A program made the translations under genes and the position numbers. A stretch of DNA of 30,307 bases from Wolbachia endosymbiont of Cylisticus convexus (GTDB lineage: Bacteria > Pseudomonadota > Alphaproteobacteria > Rickettsiales > Anaplasmataceae), in NCBI RefSeq assembly GCF_003344345.1, contig NZ_QPIP01000010.1:1-30307 (forward strand), given 5' to 3'. Below, piece after piece: positions 22,908-30,307 of the stretch (its first letter is position 1; the number at the start of each line of letters is the position of its first letter). The notes beneath the pieces are model-generated. The model ran no database searches, was not told the origin of the DNA, and saw only the letters and a program-made list of their open reading frames with translations.

Positions 22908-23210
22908 AGCATTATAAAGTTAAGTCCCTCAAGAGTGTTGTTGAGAGAGATTTACCAAACCTTCCAAAGACAATAAAGTCAAGAACTAAAGAAGCCATAA
23001 AAGGTCGTCTTTCAGATTCTCCTGATAAAAGTTGGAAAAGCTTAGCTTAAGGGACATCGTAGAATACGAGTAGGTGATTATCGTTTGGTTTATAGGATAA
23101 GTAAATTAGAACGTACAGTAATAATTACTGCAATAGAGAATATATTTATAAAAGTTAAAATACTCTACAAGCTGGACTACGGCTTCACCCTTCCTTATAA
23201 GATATTTTAG
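22898..23210 (+). pseudogene. RelE/ParE-type toxin, frameshifted
   Basis: From GTG 22898 the frame runs 50 residues (KVKSLKSVVERDLPNLPKT ... SPDKSWKSLA) and stops at TAA 23048-23050. One base further on, the frame KGHRRIRVGDYRLVYRISKL then ERTVIITAIEN gives the second half of a RelE-type ribosome-dependent mRNA interferase, ending at 23210. The basic-residue block around RRIRVGDYRLVYRI is the toxin core. A single +1 shift at gcttaag separates the halves, so the gene is probably dead, unless this is a sequence error or recoding. The last residues (NIFIKVKILYKL) do not look native. Confidence 0.75.
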
Positions 23211-23240
23211 CTCTAATACCTTACTTCATAAAGATACAAA

Positions 23241-23300
23241 GCTGGATTCCAGTGTCAAGCACTGACCATTTGTTATGCAAAGGCAATTTGCATAACAAAT
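23241..23300. repeat. Palindromic arm and 14-bp perfect hairpin
   Basis: gctggattccagtgtcaagc followed by actgaccatttgtt is the reverse complement of the miniature-element segment aacaaatggtcagtgcttga. Next to it ATTTGTTATGCAAA (23268-23281) and TTTGCATAACAAAT (23287-23300) form a perfect 14-bp stem with a 5-nt loop. There is no U tract, so it is more likely a repeat-derived hairpin than a simple terminator. A cagctacgcg-like piece follows. Confidence 0.6.
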
Positions 23301-23349
23301 ATTCGTACAGCTACGCGCTTTATTTGTACATTGGCCACTTCTCTATGTG

Positions 23350-23952
23350 TTAAGCTTTCTTGCCAATTACTACAACATTTTCACTTGGAAAAAAGTAGTC
23401 AGGTATAGCCATATTTTTTGGTGCAGGACCGCCAATCACTCGGCCTGATGTGTCATAATATGAACCGTGACAAGGGCAGAACCAACCGTTGCCGTCCTTT
23501 GTGGCGTGATTAACTGGTACACACCCAAGATGGGTACATATTCCAATCATAATCAACCATTCATCTTTCCCTTTGTATACTCTTTTTTCGTCTGACTCAG
23601 GATCTCTCAAACTTTCTGCATTTATGGCTCTTGCAGCCTCAATCTCTTGTTTTGTACGTCTGCGAATAAATACTGGTTTACCTTGCCATTTTACTTTTTT
23701 TCCTTGTCCTTCTTGAATATCAGATAGATTAACCTCAACCGTAGACATTGCTAAAACCTCAGCAGAAGGGCTCATAGACTTAACCAGCGGCCAAAGACCG
23801 CTTGCAGCTCCTATACCTGCCATGGCGCACGTAGTTAACGTTATAAAATCTCTTCTACTCTTATTTCTGGTAAGATCTTTAACAGGAAGTGTTTTTTTAT
23901 TCTTCTCATTTGTCAATGATTTTTTATTTTTAGTTAATTTCTTACCCATCAA
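23350..23952 (-). CDS. petA: Ubiquinol-cytochrome c reductase Rieske subunit
   Basis: The Rieske iron-sulphur subunit of the cytochrome bc1 complex, carrying electrons from ubiquinol to cytochrome c1 in the inner membrane. The 200-residue length is normal. The N-terminus is Lys-rich, with a twin-arginine-like SRRDFI (residues 32-37) before the membrane helix at about 38-57. The 2Fe-2S ligands are in CTHLGC (Cys139, His141) and CPCHGS (Cys159, His162); Cys144 and Cys161 would form the disulphide. GGPAP is conserved near the end. The genes for cytochrome b and c1 are not in the window. gyrA lies upstream on the same strand, 89 nt away. Confidence 0.95.
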   Translation of the reverse strand: MMGKKLTKNKKSLTNEKNKKTLPVKDLTRNKSRRDFITLTTCAMAGIGAASGLWPLVKSMSPSAEVLAMSTVEVNLSDIQEGQGKKVKWQGKPVFIRRRTKQEIEAARAINAESLRDPESDEKRVYKGKDEWLIMIGICTHLGCVPVNHATKDGNGWFCPCHGSYYDTSGRVIGGPAPKNMAIPDYFFPSENVVVIGKKA

Positions 23953-24041
23953 TCTCTACTTGACCATATACATATATTTTAATTTAAATACTACAGATTA
24001 ATCAACAGAAATTTGCACTGTTTGCTTAGCCTTTATTACAA

Positions 24042-26744
24042 TTAAGAAGAAATAGAATTTTCAACTTCAGAAATACTATCTTTAGTGGAATCAGGATCTT
24101 CAATTTTTGCCACTGACACCACCTTTTCTCTACTTTCTGTTTTAAAGAGAGTGACTCCCTGAGTACTACGTCCTGTAACTCTAATTCCGTCGACTAAAAT
24201 GCGAATTAACTTCCCTTTGTCTGTAATAAGCATTATATTGTCACCCAGCTCAACTGGAAAACTAGCAACAACATTACCTTTTTTGCTAGTAGTAGAAATA
24301 TTGACAACACCAGAACCGCCCCTGTTGGTTATCCTATACTCATATGCAGAAGTTCTTTTACCGAAGCCATTTTCAGTAATAGTTAATATGAACTCCTCAT
24401 TCACTGCGAGTTTTAAGAATAATTCATTATCTATTCCTAAATCATTCAAAGTTTTCTCTAATTTAGAATCAATTGAATTGTTGGTTGCAGCTTCCAGCCT
24501 TTTTGCAAGCGGAACTCTTAAGTAAAGTTCTTTTGTTTCTGTTGCAATACCTATGCCATTTAGTATGGTCATGGATATCACACTGTCACTTTTTGCAAGT
24601 CTGATACCTCTTACGCCATCTGAATTGCGACTCTTAAATTGACGCACATCGTTTACAACAAATCTGATGCTTTTTCCAAGTGTTGTTGAAAGTAGAACAT
24701 GATCAATTTCGCTACATACTTTAACTGATATTAATTTGTCCCCTTCGTCGAGCTTTATTGCTATTTTTCCATTGCTTGGAATGTAGTGAAAGTCTGTTAA
24801 GGAGTTACGCCTTATGTTTCCATGAGCAGTAGCAAAAACTATGTTTTGATTTTCGTCATTTTCACTTGGTAATGGCATTATATTAGTTATTGTTTCACCA
24901 TCGCTAAGCGGAAATATATTAACAAGCGCTCTTCCACGTGCAGTTGGCTCTGCAAGAGGCAGTTTATAAACTTTTAATCTGTAAACTCGACCGGTATTAG
25001 AAAAGAATAAAAGACTAGTATGAGTATTTCCAACAAATAATTTTGTGATTATGTCTTCCTCTTTTAATCCTTGTCCTAGCTTTCCTTTTCCACCACGATG
25101 CTGGGTTCTATAGTGAGAGAGCTTAACACGTTTGATGTAACCATTCATAGTTACGGTTACTACCATATCCTCCTGTGGAATTAGATCTTCAGCTTCAATG
25201 TCCATACCTGATTCTTCTATTGCAGTTTTTCGCGGTACGGCGAATCTATTCTTTATTTCTTGTAAATTGTTTTTTATTTCTTGCATTAATTTCTCTTCTG
25301 AGCCAAGAAAAGCAATATATTCTTTTATCAAGTTGATCATTGAATTTAGCTCAGTTTCTAATTTGTCTTTTTCAAGGCCTGTTAAACGTTGCAATTTTAT
25401 GTCAAGAATAGCTTTCGTTTGTAGTTCAGTTAATCTATACACTCCATCTTTCAAAAAGCTTGTGCTGTCTGAGATTAGCTCAATAATTGCGTTTATTTCA
25501 GCTGAGGTTTTCCATTCCTTGTTTAAAAGCTCTCTACTTGCTTCTTCAGGATCTTTTGCACCACGGATGATTTTTATCACTTCATCTATGCTGAGAACCG
25601 CAATATAGAGCCCTATGTATATATGAGCTCTTTCTCTCGTTTTTCTTAGATGAAACCTTGTTCTCCTGAGTAGTACTTCTTTTCTAAAATCAATAAAAGC
25701 AGCTATGATTTCTTTCAATGACATCAAAATAGGTCTGTTGTTGTGCAGAACTAAAGTATTAACGCTAAAGCTACTTCTCAGAGAAGTAAGTCCTAGTATT
25801 TGATTCAATATAAAATCTGCTTCAGTGTTTTTTTTGAGATCAATTACTACCCTGATACCAGACTTATCAGACTCATCTCTAATTTCTGTTATGCCCTCAA
25901 TTCTTTTTTCTTTTACGAGCTCACCTATTTTCTCAATTAATCTTACTTTATTTACTTGGTAGGGTATCTCATCAATAACTATCGCTTGCCTATCTTGTGG
26001 CAGATTTTCTATATGGGTTTTACCCTGCACGACAATCGAACCTCGGCCTTTAGCAAACGCTGATCTTATTCCAGATCTGCCAAGAATCGTTCCACCTGTT
26101 GGAAAATCAGGCCCTGGTATTACTTCAAGCAATTCATCTAGAGTAACTTCAGGGTTATCTATATATAACATGCAAGCATCAATTATCTCGCCAAGATTGT
26201 GAGAAGGAATATTGGTTGCCATACCAACTGCAATACCATTTGCACCGTTTACCAATAGATTCGGAAATTCTGCCGGCAATACGACAGGCTCCGTTTCATT
26301 TCCGTCGTAGTTTGCCCTAAAATCAACTGTATCTTCATCAATATCATTCAGTAAAAAGTGCGACACTTTTTGAAGCCTTGCTTCTGTGTATCGCATTGAA
26401 GCTGGCGGATCTCCATCTATCGAACCAAAGTTACCTTGCCCATCAATGAGTGGTAAAAGAAGAGAAAAATCTTGAGCCATCCTGACTAAGGAATCATAAA
26501 TAGCTGCATCACCATGTGGGTGATATTTTCCCATTACGTCCCCGACTATACGAGCTGCCTTTTTATATGGCTTACCTGCATCGAACCCAGCCCTCGACAT
26601 TGCATATAATATGCGCCTATGTACAGGTTTAAATCCATCTCGCACATCAGGTATAGCTCGGCTTATGATCACACTCATTGCGTAGGAGAGATAAGAATCT
26701 TCTAGCTCTTTTACTATCGAAACTGGTACTATATTGTCTTGCAT
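24042..26744 (-). CDS. gyrA: DNA gyrase subunit A
   Basis: Gyrase subunit A cuts and rejoins DNA to introduce negative supercoils, working with GyrB. At 900 residues it has both the breakage-reunion domain and the C-terminal DNA-wrapping pinwheel. The active-site tyrosine is Tyr119 in [10 protein letters not shown]. The helix that binds quinolones reads [20 protein letters not shown]: the residue matching E. coli Ser83 is Ala80, and the Asp87 equivalent (Asp84) is present. QHRGGKG is a clear GyrA box, which separates it from ParC. Its start has no strong ribosome binding site visible upstream. It stands alone, with tRNA-Val just upstream on the same strand. Confidence 0.96.
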   Translation of the reverse strand: MQDNIVPVSIVKELEDSYLSYAMSVIISRAIPDVRDGFKPVHRRILYAMSRAGFDAGKPYKKAARIVGDVMGKYHPHGDAAIYDSLVRMAQDFSLLLPLIDGQGNFGSIDGDPPASMRYTEARLQKVSHFLLNDIDEDTVDFRANYDGNETEPVVLPAEFPNLLVNGANGIAVGMATNIPSHNLGEIIDACMLYIDNPEVTLDELLEVIPGPDFPTGGTILGRSGIRSAFAKGRGSIVVQGKTHIENLPQDRQAIVIDEIPYQVNKVRLIEKIGELVKEKRIEGITEIRDESDKSGIRVVIDLKKNTEADFILNQILGLTSLRSSFSVNTLVLHNNRPILMSLKEIIAAFIDFRKEVLLRRTRFHLRKTRERAHIYIGLYIAVLSIDEVIKIIRGAKDPEEASRELLNKEWKTSAEINAIIELISDSTSFLKDGVYRLTELQTKAILDIKLQRLTGLEKDKLETELNSMINLIKEYIAFLGSEEKLMQEIKNNLQEIKNRFAVPRKTAIEESGMDIEAEDLIPQEDMVVTVTMNGYIKRVKLSHYRTQHRGGKGKLGQGLKEEDIITKLFVGNTHTSLLFFSNTGRVYRLKVYKLPLAEPTARGRALVNIFPLSDGETITNIMPLPSENDENQNIVFATAHGNIRRNSLTDFHYIPSNGKIAIKLDEGDKLISVKVCSEIDHVLLSTTLGKSIRFVVNDVRQFKSRNSDGVRGIRLAKSDSVISMTILNGIGIATETKELYLRVPLAKRLEAATNNSIDSKLEKTLNDLGIDNELFLKLAVNEEFILTITENGFGKRTSAYEYRITNRGGSGVVNISTTSKKGNVVASFPVELGDNIMLITDKGKLIRILVDGIRVTGRSTQGVTLFKTESREKVVSVAKIEDPDSTKDSISEVENSISS

Positions 26745-26795
26745 TTTTTATACTTTGATTGAAATAATTGTAATACTAACATTCAGCTAGACTAA

Positions 26796-26868
26796 TGGGC
26801 AATGACAGACTTGAACTGCCGACCTCCTCGGTGTAAACGAGATGCTCTACCAGCTGAGCTAATTGCCC
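26796..26868 (-). tRNA. tRNA-Val (anticodon TAC)
   Basis: On the minus strand, acceptor GGGCAAT pairs with ATTGCCC, with discriminator A at 26796. The D arm is GCTC/GAGC, the anticodon stem TCTCG/CGAGG holds loop TTTACAC (anticodon TAC), and the T arm is GGCAG/CTGTC. CCA is not encoded. Confidence 0.94.
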
Positions 26869-26929
26869 CTCTAGATATAATTCTATAGTTCAATGTTGTT
26901 GTTGTAAACAAAAATAGCGATACAAGCTT

Positions 26930-27796
26930 TTATGAAATCGCTGGATGCGCACTGTGGAGTTTTATAAATTTTAGTCTTGCTGCTACTTTGTATAAAGGTA
27001 TTCTCTCACTTGCATTTTTTGACATGTTCAACAACTTTAAATAAAATGCTGTAGCATTTTTAAAATCTGAGAGTTTATCTAGAGTAACAGCTAAATTATA
27101 GGTATAAAAAATATTGTTTTGATCTAGAGAAATTGCTGCTGTCATATATTCTTTAGCTTTTACGTAATCCTCTTTTTTCATGTAGATCAGACCTAAATTT
27201 GCTGATAAAGGAGCGTAATTCTTGTGTATATCATACAATTTTAACATTTCACTCAATGCCAAATCAGGATCATATTGTGAGATTATCGTCAGAAAATTTT
27301 TTAATATATAAGGGTTACTAGAGTATTCTTTTAACAGTTTTGTGTAAATCTCTACAGCTTTTTTGTATTCTTTATTAGCGTAATAAATATTCCCTAGTCC
27401 AATTAAAGCACTTTTATGATAAGGAAATTTTGCGATAATCTGATTAAGGAGAGAAATAGCTGTCTCATTATCTCCTAACTCAAAGGAATCTTTTGCTTTT
27501 TTTAAAATAGAGTATATGTCAAAATTCTTGTCAGAATTCTGTGAAATTTTGATATTAAATTTGTTACTTTTTCTCTCAATAACATCAAGATCTTTATATT
27601 TTTTATCAGCTTTTATATTCTTGACAACATTATCGAGGGCCTTTTGTATTTCCAAATTTTCACTAGCATAGATAACAGAAGACCTCCATAAAATTACAGC
27701 GCAAATTAACATGCAGATCAACATAGGTCCTAGTGTTGTGGGATTGGCTGCAGCGTGTAACCAGTAAACCTTATTTCTTTGAACTATACGCAACAC
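26930..27796 (-). CDS. TPR protein with N-terminal membrane segment
   Basis: A 288-residue protein. A hydrophobic segment at about residues 23-44 (LGPMLICMLICAVILW) anchors or exports it, so the rest is probably periplasmic. Residues 94-161 form two tetratricopeptide repeats (ETAISLLNQIIAKFP; YYANKEYKKAVEIYTKLL). Two more follow in about 195-262 (LGLIYMKKEDYVKAKEYM; YNLAVTLDKLSDF). TPRs bind other proteins; the partner is unknown. The true start may be a Met at residue 25 or 29, which would shorten the segment before the helix. No operon partner is seen; it lies downstream of DUF1284 by 113 nt. Confidence 0.85.
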   Translation of the reverse strand: MLRIVQRNKVYWLHAAANPTTLGPMLICMLICAVILWRSSVIYASENLEIQKALDNVVKNIKADKKYKDLDVIERKSNKFNIKISQNSDKNFDIYSILKKAKDSFELGDNETAISLLNQIIAKFPYHKSALIGLGNIYYANKEYKKAVEIYTKLLKEYSSNPYILKNFLTIISQYDPDLALSEMLKLYDIHKNYAPLSANLGLIYMKKEDYVKAKEYMTAAISLDQNNIFYTYNLAVTLDKLSDFKNATAFYLKLLNMSKNASERIPLYKVAARLKFIKLHSAHPAIS

Positions 27797-27909
27797 ATTA
27801 CAAATTTATAAATGCTAAATTACTTATCTAATATAATAATAAAGATATTATTAATTGGCAGACACTATTTAGAATGCATTTTTGTACTTCAATTTATCTT
27901 AACATTTTG

Positions 27910-28311
27910 TCAACTACCTTTGTAAGCATGACAATTTAAAAGAGCATTCTTACATATTCCATATGGCTGCCAGTTGCACCCCTCACATGCGTAGTCAAAC
28001 TTCTCTAAAGACATTTTCTCTCTAATTCTTTTTACTGCTTCATTCCAAGTTAAAGTCTCTCCAATTTTTATTCCTAAAATTTCAATATGCCTTCTATCTA
28101 GCTCTAAAACTTTAGCTTGTTTGGTACACTTACCTTGTTTTGTCTGATTTGGGCAGGCACTACAGATACTGTCAAGGCTACCAACTACTTCGATTTGAGT
28201 ACTAGTTACTTTACTTGCTATCTTTTTGTAATTTTCTACAAAACCCTGAGAATACCCATATCCCTGAAATGCAAGAGTGCACATGAAATGATGAGGACGA
28301 AACCTTATCAC
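27910..28311 (-). CDS. DUF1284 cysteine-rich protein
   Basis: A 133-residue protein starting VIRFRPHHFMCTLAFQGYGY, which is the conserved start of the DUF1284 family. It has Cys clusters CSACPNQTKQGKC and CEGCNWQPYGICK that probably bind metal. LDRRHIEILGIKIGETLTW and the end KNALLNC are typical. The start is taken as GTG 28311, which overlaps the bioY stop TGA as GTGA; a longer frame to 28428 would run 40 codons into bioY and lacks family similarity there. Function of the family is unknown. Overlap means translation is coupled to bioY. Confidence 0.85.
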   Translation of the reverse strand: MIRFRPHHFMCTLAFQGYGYSQGFVENYKKIASKVTSTQIEVVGSLDSICSACPNQTKQGKCTKQAKVLELDRRHIEILGIKIGETLTWNEAVKRIREKMSLEKFDYACEGCNWQPYGICKNALLNCHAYKGS

Positions 28312-28835
28312 TTTTTCAAATACTGCAAAGCCGCTACAAGTAGAAAAATTTTTACCAAACCAGGAAGGATGAATGGTAAAACACCTACCATTATTGCTTG
28401 TTCCAGACCTACGTAAATAGCAAGCCAACTAACACCACAAACAAAGATTACAACTGTACCAGCTAGGCAACTTAAAGAATTACGTACAAGTGATTCACAT
28501 TTAGAGTTTAAAAGTTCATTTACTCTACTCATCACCATCACTGCAGCTAAAAAGCCAATTAAATATCCACCTGTTGGTCCGAGAAAAATGTGATACCCAC
28601 CAGAAAAACTTGCAAGGACAGGCAATCCTGCTGCACCAAGTAACATATACGTAAGCACGGAATAAAACGCTGTTTTGCGATTAAATTTAAGCCCAATAAG
28701 CATCACTCCTAAAGTTTGCAATGTGATAGGCACAGGCTGCAATGGTATGCTTATTTGAGCCGTCAAGAACAAAAGTAAAACGCAAGACAATATTTCAGCT
28801 AGTGTTGACCTACTGCTAGATTGTGTTATAAACAT
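28308..28835 (-). CDS. bioY: Biotin transporter BioY
   Basis: The biotin-binding membrane S component of an ECF-type transporter, 175 residues with about six transmembrane helices. Conserved elements are LQPVPITLQTLGVML near residues 31-46, and HIFLGPTGGYLIGFLAA. No bioM or bioN energy-coupling genes lie nearby, so it either works alone, as reported for some BioY proteins, or shares an ECF module elsewhere. Wolbachia strains differ in biotin synthesis, and importing biotin from the host fits a strain without a biotin operon, but that cannot be judged from this window. It is divergent from the nitroreductase gene. Confidence 0.93.
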   Translation of the reverse strand: MFITQSSSRSTLAEILSCVLLLFLTAQISIPLQPVPITLQTLGVMLIGLKFNRKTAFYSVLTYMLLGAAGLPVLASFSGGYHIFLGPTGGYLIGFLAAVMVMSRVNELLNSKCESLVRNSLSCLAGTVVIFVCGVSWLAIYVGLEQAIMVGVLPFILPGLVKIFLLVAALQYLKK

Positions 28836-28950
28836 ACCTTCCCAATAAAAATAACTTATTAAATGTAATATATATGTGTAAGAGGTTTTGCAATTTAAAT
28901 TTTGCTTATATTGCGCTACAATGAATTATTTATGCACTATTAAATTAAAA

Positions 28951-29511
28951 ATGATAAGTAAACCACAAGATCTATTATCGTTGATGAAAACAAGACACAG
29001 CGGACGTTCATACGATCATACAAGAGCAATATCTCAGAAAGAAATGGATATTTTAATAGAAGCTGTAAGGCTAACACCCTCGTGTTTTGGTGATGAACCT
29101 TGGAGATATATGATATGCAATAAACAGAGCAATCAAAACGCATGGAAAAAATTGCTCAATTGCCTTGATGAATCTAATCAAAAGTGGGCAAAAGATGCAC
29201 AAATACTAATTATATCTCTAAGCGCTAGGAATTTCCGTAAATCTGATAAAGGTGAAAATTTTTGGGCTAATCACGATACTGGCGCAGCGAATTATGGACT
29301 TATGCTACAAGCTGCAGCTATGAACTTAATGGCCCACCAAATGGGCGGTTTTGATAGAGATAAAATAGTGAAAGAGTTCAATATATCCGGTGATTTTAAT
29401 GTAATGTCAGTAATAGCAGTTGGTTACGAAGAAGAGGGTGCTGAAATCAAAGAAAAAAAAAGAAGGCCAATAGAAGAAATATTTTTTTATGACGAATGGC
29501 CAGCGAGCTGA
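28951..29511 (+). CDS. Nitroreductase family protein
   Basis: An FMN-dependent nitroreductase-fold protein. Conserved motifs are the N-terminal MKTRHSGRSYDHTR, LTPSCFGDEPWRYM and the middle ANYGLMLQAAAMNLMAHQMGGF. They end with SVIAVGYEEE and a short tail EEIFFYDEWPAS. The start is taken as ATG 28951 (MISKPQDLLSLM), giving 186 residues and the family's usual N-terminus; an upstream frame to 28888 adds 21 residues (MQFKFCLYCATMNYL...) of unlikely sequence. It probably reduces quinones, flavins or nitro compounds using NAD(P)H; the substrate is unknown. The 3' end overlaps the convergent gene at 29487 by 25 bp. Confidence 0.85.
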   Translation: MISKPQDLLSLMKTRHSGRSYDHTRAISQKEMDILIEAVRLTPSCFGDEPWRYMICNKQSNQNAWKKLLNCLDESNQKWAKDAQILIISLSARNFRKSDKGENFWANHDTGAANYGLMLQAAAMNLMAHQMGGFDRDKIVKEFNISGDFNVMSVIAVGYEEEGAEIKEKKRRPIEEIFFYDEWPAS

Positions 29512-29732
29512 CTTGACCATTCTTCTCTTAATATCTTAAAAATTGGATTATCTGGTAAATAATGCTTTTTCATTCTACCCTCTTCAATTGTTTGCCAGTC
29601 TTTCCATAGAAGCTTTTTACTTCCCAATTCATAATCCATGCCGTCCCACATATCTTCTCGAAAGCCATAAACAGCAAAGTGCCAATTAAAAATAAGACCC
29701 ACTGCGAAACGGTATGCAACTAATTTCAGCAT
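29487..29732 (-). CDS. Small orphan hypothetical protein
   Basis: An 81-residue protein rich in Trp, Tyr and Lys, starting MLKLVAYRFAVGLIFNWHFAVY, then MWDGMDYELGSKKLLWKDWQ and IFKILREEWSS. The first 25 residues are moderately hydrophobic. No known domain. It overlaps the nitroreductase end by 25 bp and starts about 25 bp from the transposase remnant, so it may be truncated. Bias and composition suggest coding, but confidence is moderate. Confidence 0.5.
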   Translation of the reverse strand: MLKLVAYRFAVGLIFNWHFAVYGFREDMWDGMDYELGSKKLLWKDWQTIEEGRMKKHYLPDNPIFKILREEWSSQLAGHSS

Positions 29733-29756
29733 GAGTTAGGCGAACAGCAGGATCAA

Positions 29757-30307
29757 TTAAAACTCATGTCTGAGGTTTACGAGACCAGCAATTATTCATG
29801 TTGTATTTCTTCTGAAAATTGCGATAGGTATGCGACATAAAATCTTAATTTCACGGATTTTATGCTCCACCTAAATGATGCCAGCTTCCGATTGTTGATC
29901 ATCCGTCAGCCCGATACCTTTTATGTGGAATTACAACGTTACTCTCAATTTTTGCCACCCCAGAATCTGCATACTTTATATTCTCTTTTGGCAACATTTT
30001 TTCCTGTTTTCGTATCTTAAAATCGTGCTCTGTGTGACACTGATAGAATTTGCCCATCTTCTCTTATAACAATTTCCGTTTTCATTGTGTTTACTCTTTT
30101 CTTTCCAGAATAAGACAATTTTCCTATCTTTTGGCCGTTGTATTGGTTACATCTGCTAATATCTTCAAAATTCTTTCTGGCCTGTCCTTTTTTATTGAGA
30201 TTTTTTTAGCCAAAAGTGGTTCCATTTTCTTGAATAATCGGCAAATGTTTGAGTTATACAAGTTACTCAAGAATCGGTGTGTTATATAAGTTTGATAATA
30301 CAGAATT
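29757..30307 (-). pseudogene. Degenerate IS5-type transposase (right copy)
   Basis: This is the same remnant as at the left edge, here including its C-terminal end. On the minus strand RNFQKKYN, a small deletion, then a frame ending GLVNLRHEF and a stop at 29757-29759 match the end expected of this transposase. From 29813 on, it equals 1-495. Joined at the repeat, 29757-29812 plus 1-668 form one nearly complete, frameshifted transposase gene of about 724 bp. Confidence 0.75.
29813..30307. repeat. Terminal direct repeat, right copy
   Basis: It has the same sequence and orientation as 1-495 and ends at the last base of the window. Confidence 0.95.

Noticed and set aside
28312..28428. N-terminal extension of DUF1284 up to an ATG at 28428
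   Set aside because: It would lie wholly inside bioY, and its sequence (MACYLRRSGTSNNG) does not fit the family, whereas similarity begins right at the GTG at 28311.

Overview
The window is AT-rich alphaproteobacterial DNA that reads as Wolbachia (Rickettsiales, Anaplasmataceae). The signs are an ankyrin gene, dispersed palindromic repeats including one inserted in frame in a protein gene, a decayed IS5-type transposase, an RcGTA-like HK97 portal gene standing alone, and scattered single-copy housekeeping genes with little operon structure. This is recognition from sequence, not a database result.

Layout. 1-727: degenerate IS5-type transposase. 729-962: small orphan gene, separated by a bidirectional terminator from recJ (minus strand). 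2756-3213: largely empty gap. 3214-4829: ldcA and lipB, overlapping by one base (minus). 4926-9254: accessory block with a decayed portal-gene end, a 702-residue protein with a 16-residue tandem repeat and a C-terminal membrane hairpin, a palindromic repeat, an intact portal gene and an ankyrin gene. 9335-14109: a miniature element, an AsmA-family gene, a palindromic repeat and murJ (minus). 14248-20991: tRNA-His, a four-helix membrane protein, mnmG, an aminopeptidase P carrying a palindromic element, a small helical protein, a serine esterase and an SDR-like gene (plus). 20992-23349: unstable zone with two miniature-element copies, a GIY-YIG pseudogene cut by one of them, a tandem pair of CX3C cysteine-rich genes, and a RelBE-like module with a frameshifted toxin. 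23350-29732: petA, gyrA, tRNA-Val, a TPR protein, DUF1284 and bioY (minus), a nitroreductase (plus) and a small orphan (minus). 29757-30307: the transposase remnant again.

Bases 1-495 and 29813-30307 are the same sequence in the same orientation, starting and ending exactly at the window edges inside a transposase remnant. Either the contig closes on itself (about 29.8 kb) or it was cut at two identical repeats. The content is chromosomal (gyrA, recJ, mnmG, petA, murJ), so an assembly overlap or an excision circle is more likely than a conventional plasmid.

Functions that go together are envelope maintenance (LdcA, MurJ, AsmA family), lipoylation (LipB), DNA topology and repair (GyrA, RecJ), tRNA modification (MnmG), respiration (PetA) and biotin import (BioY). 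The least explained parts are the 16-residue-repeat protein, the CX3C pair and the composite miniature elements.
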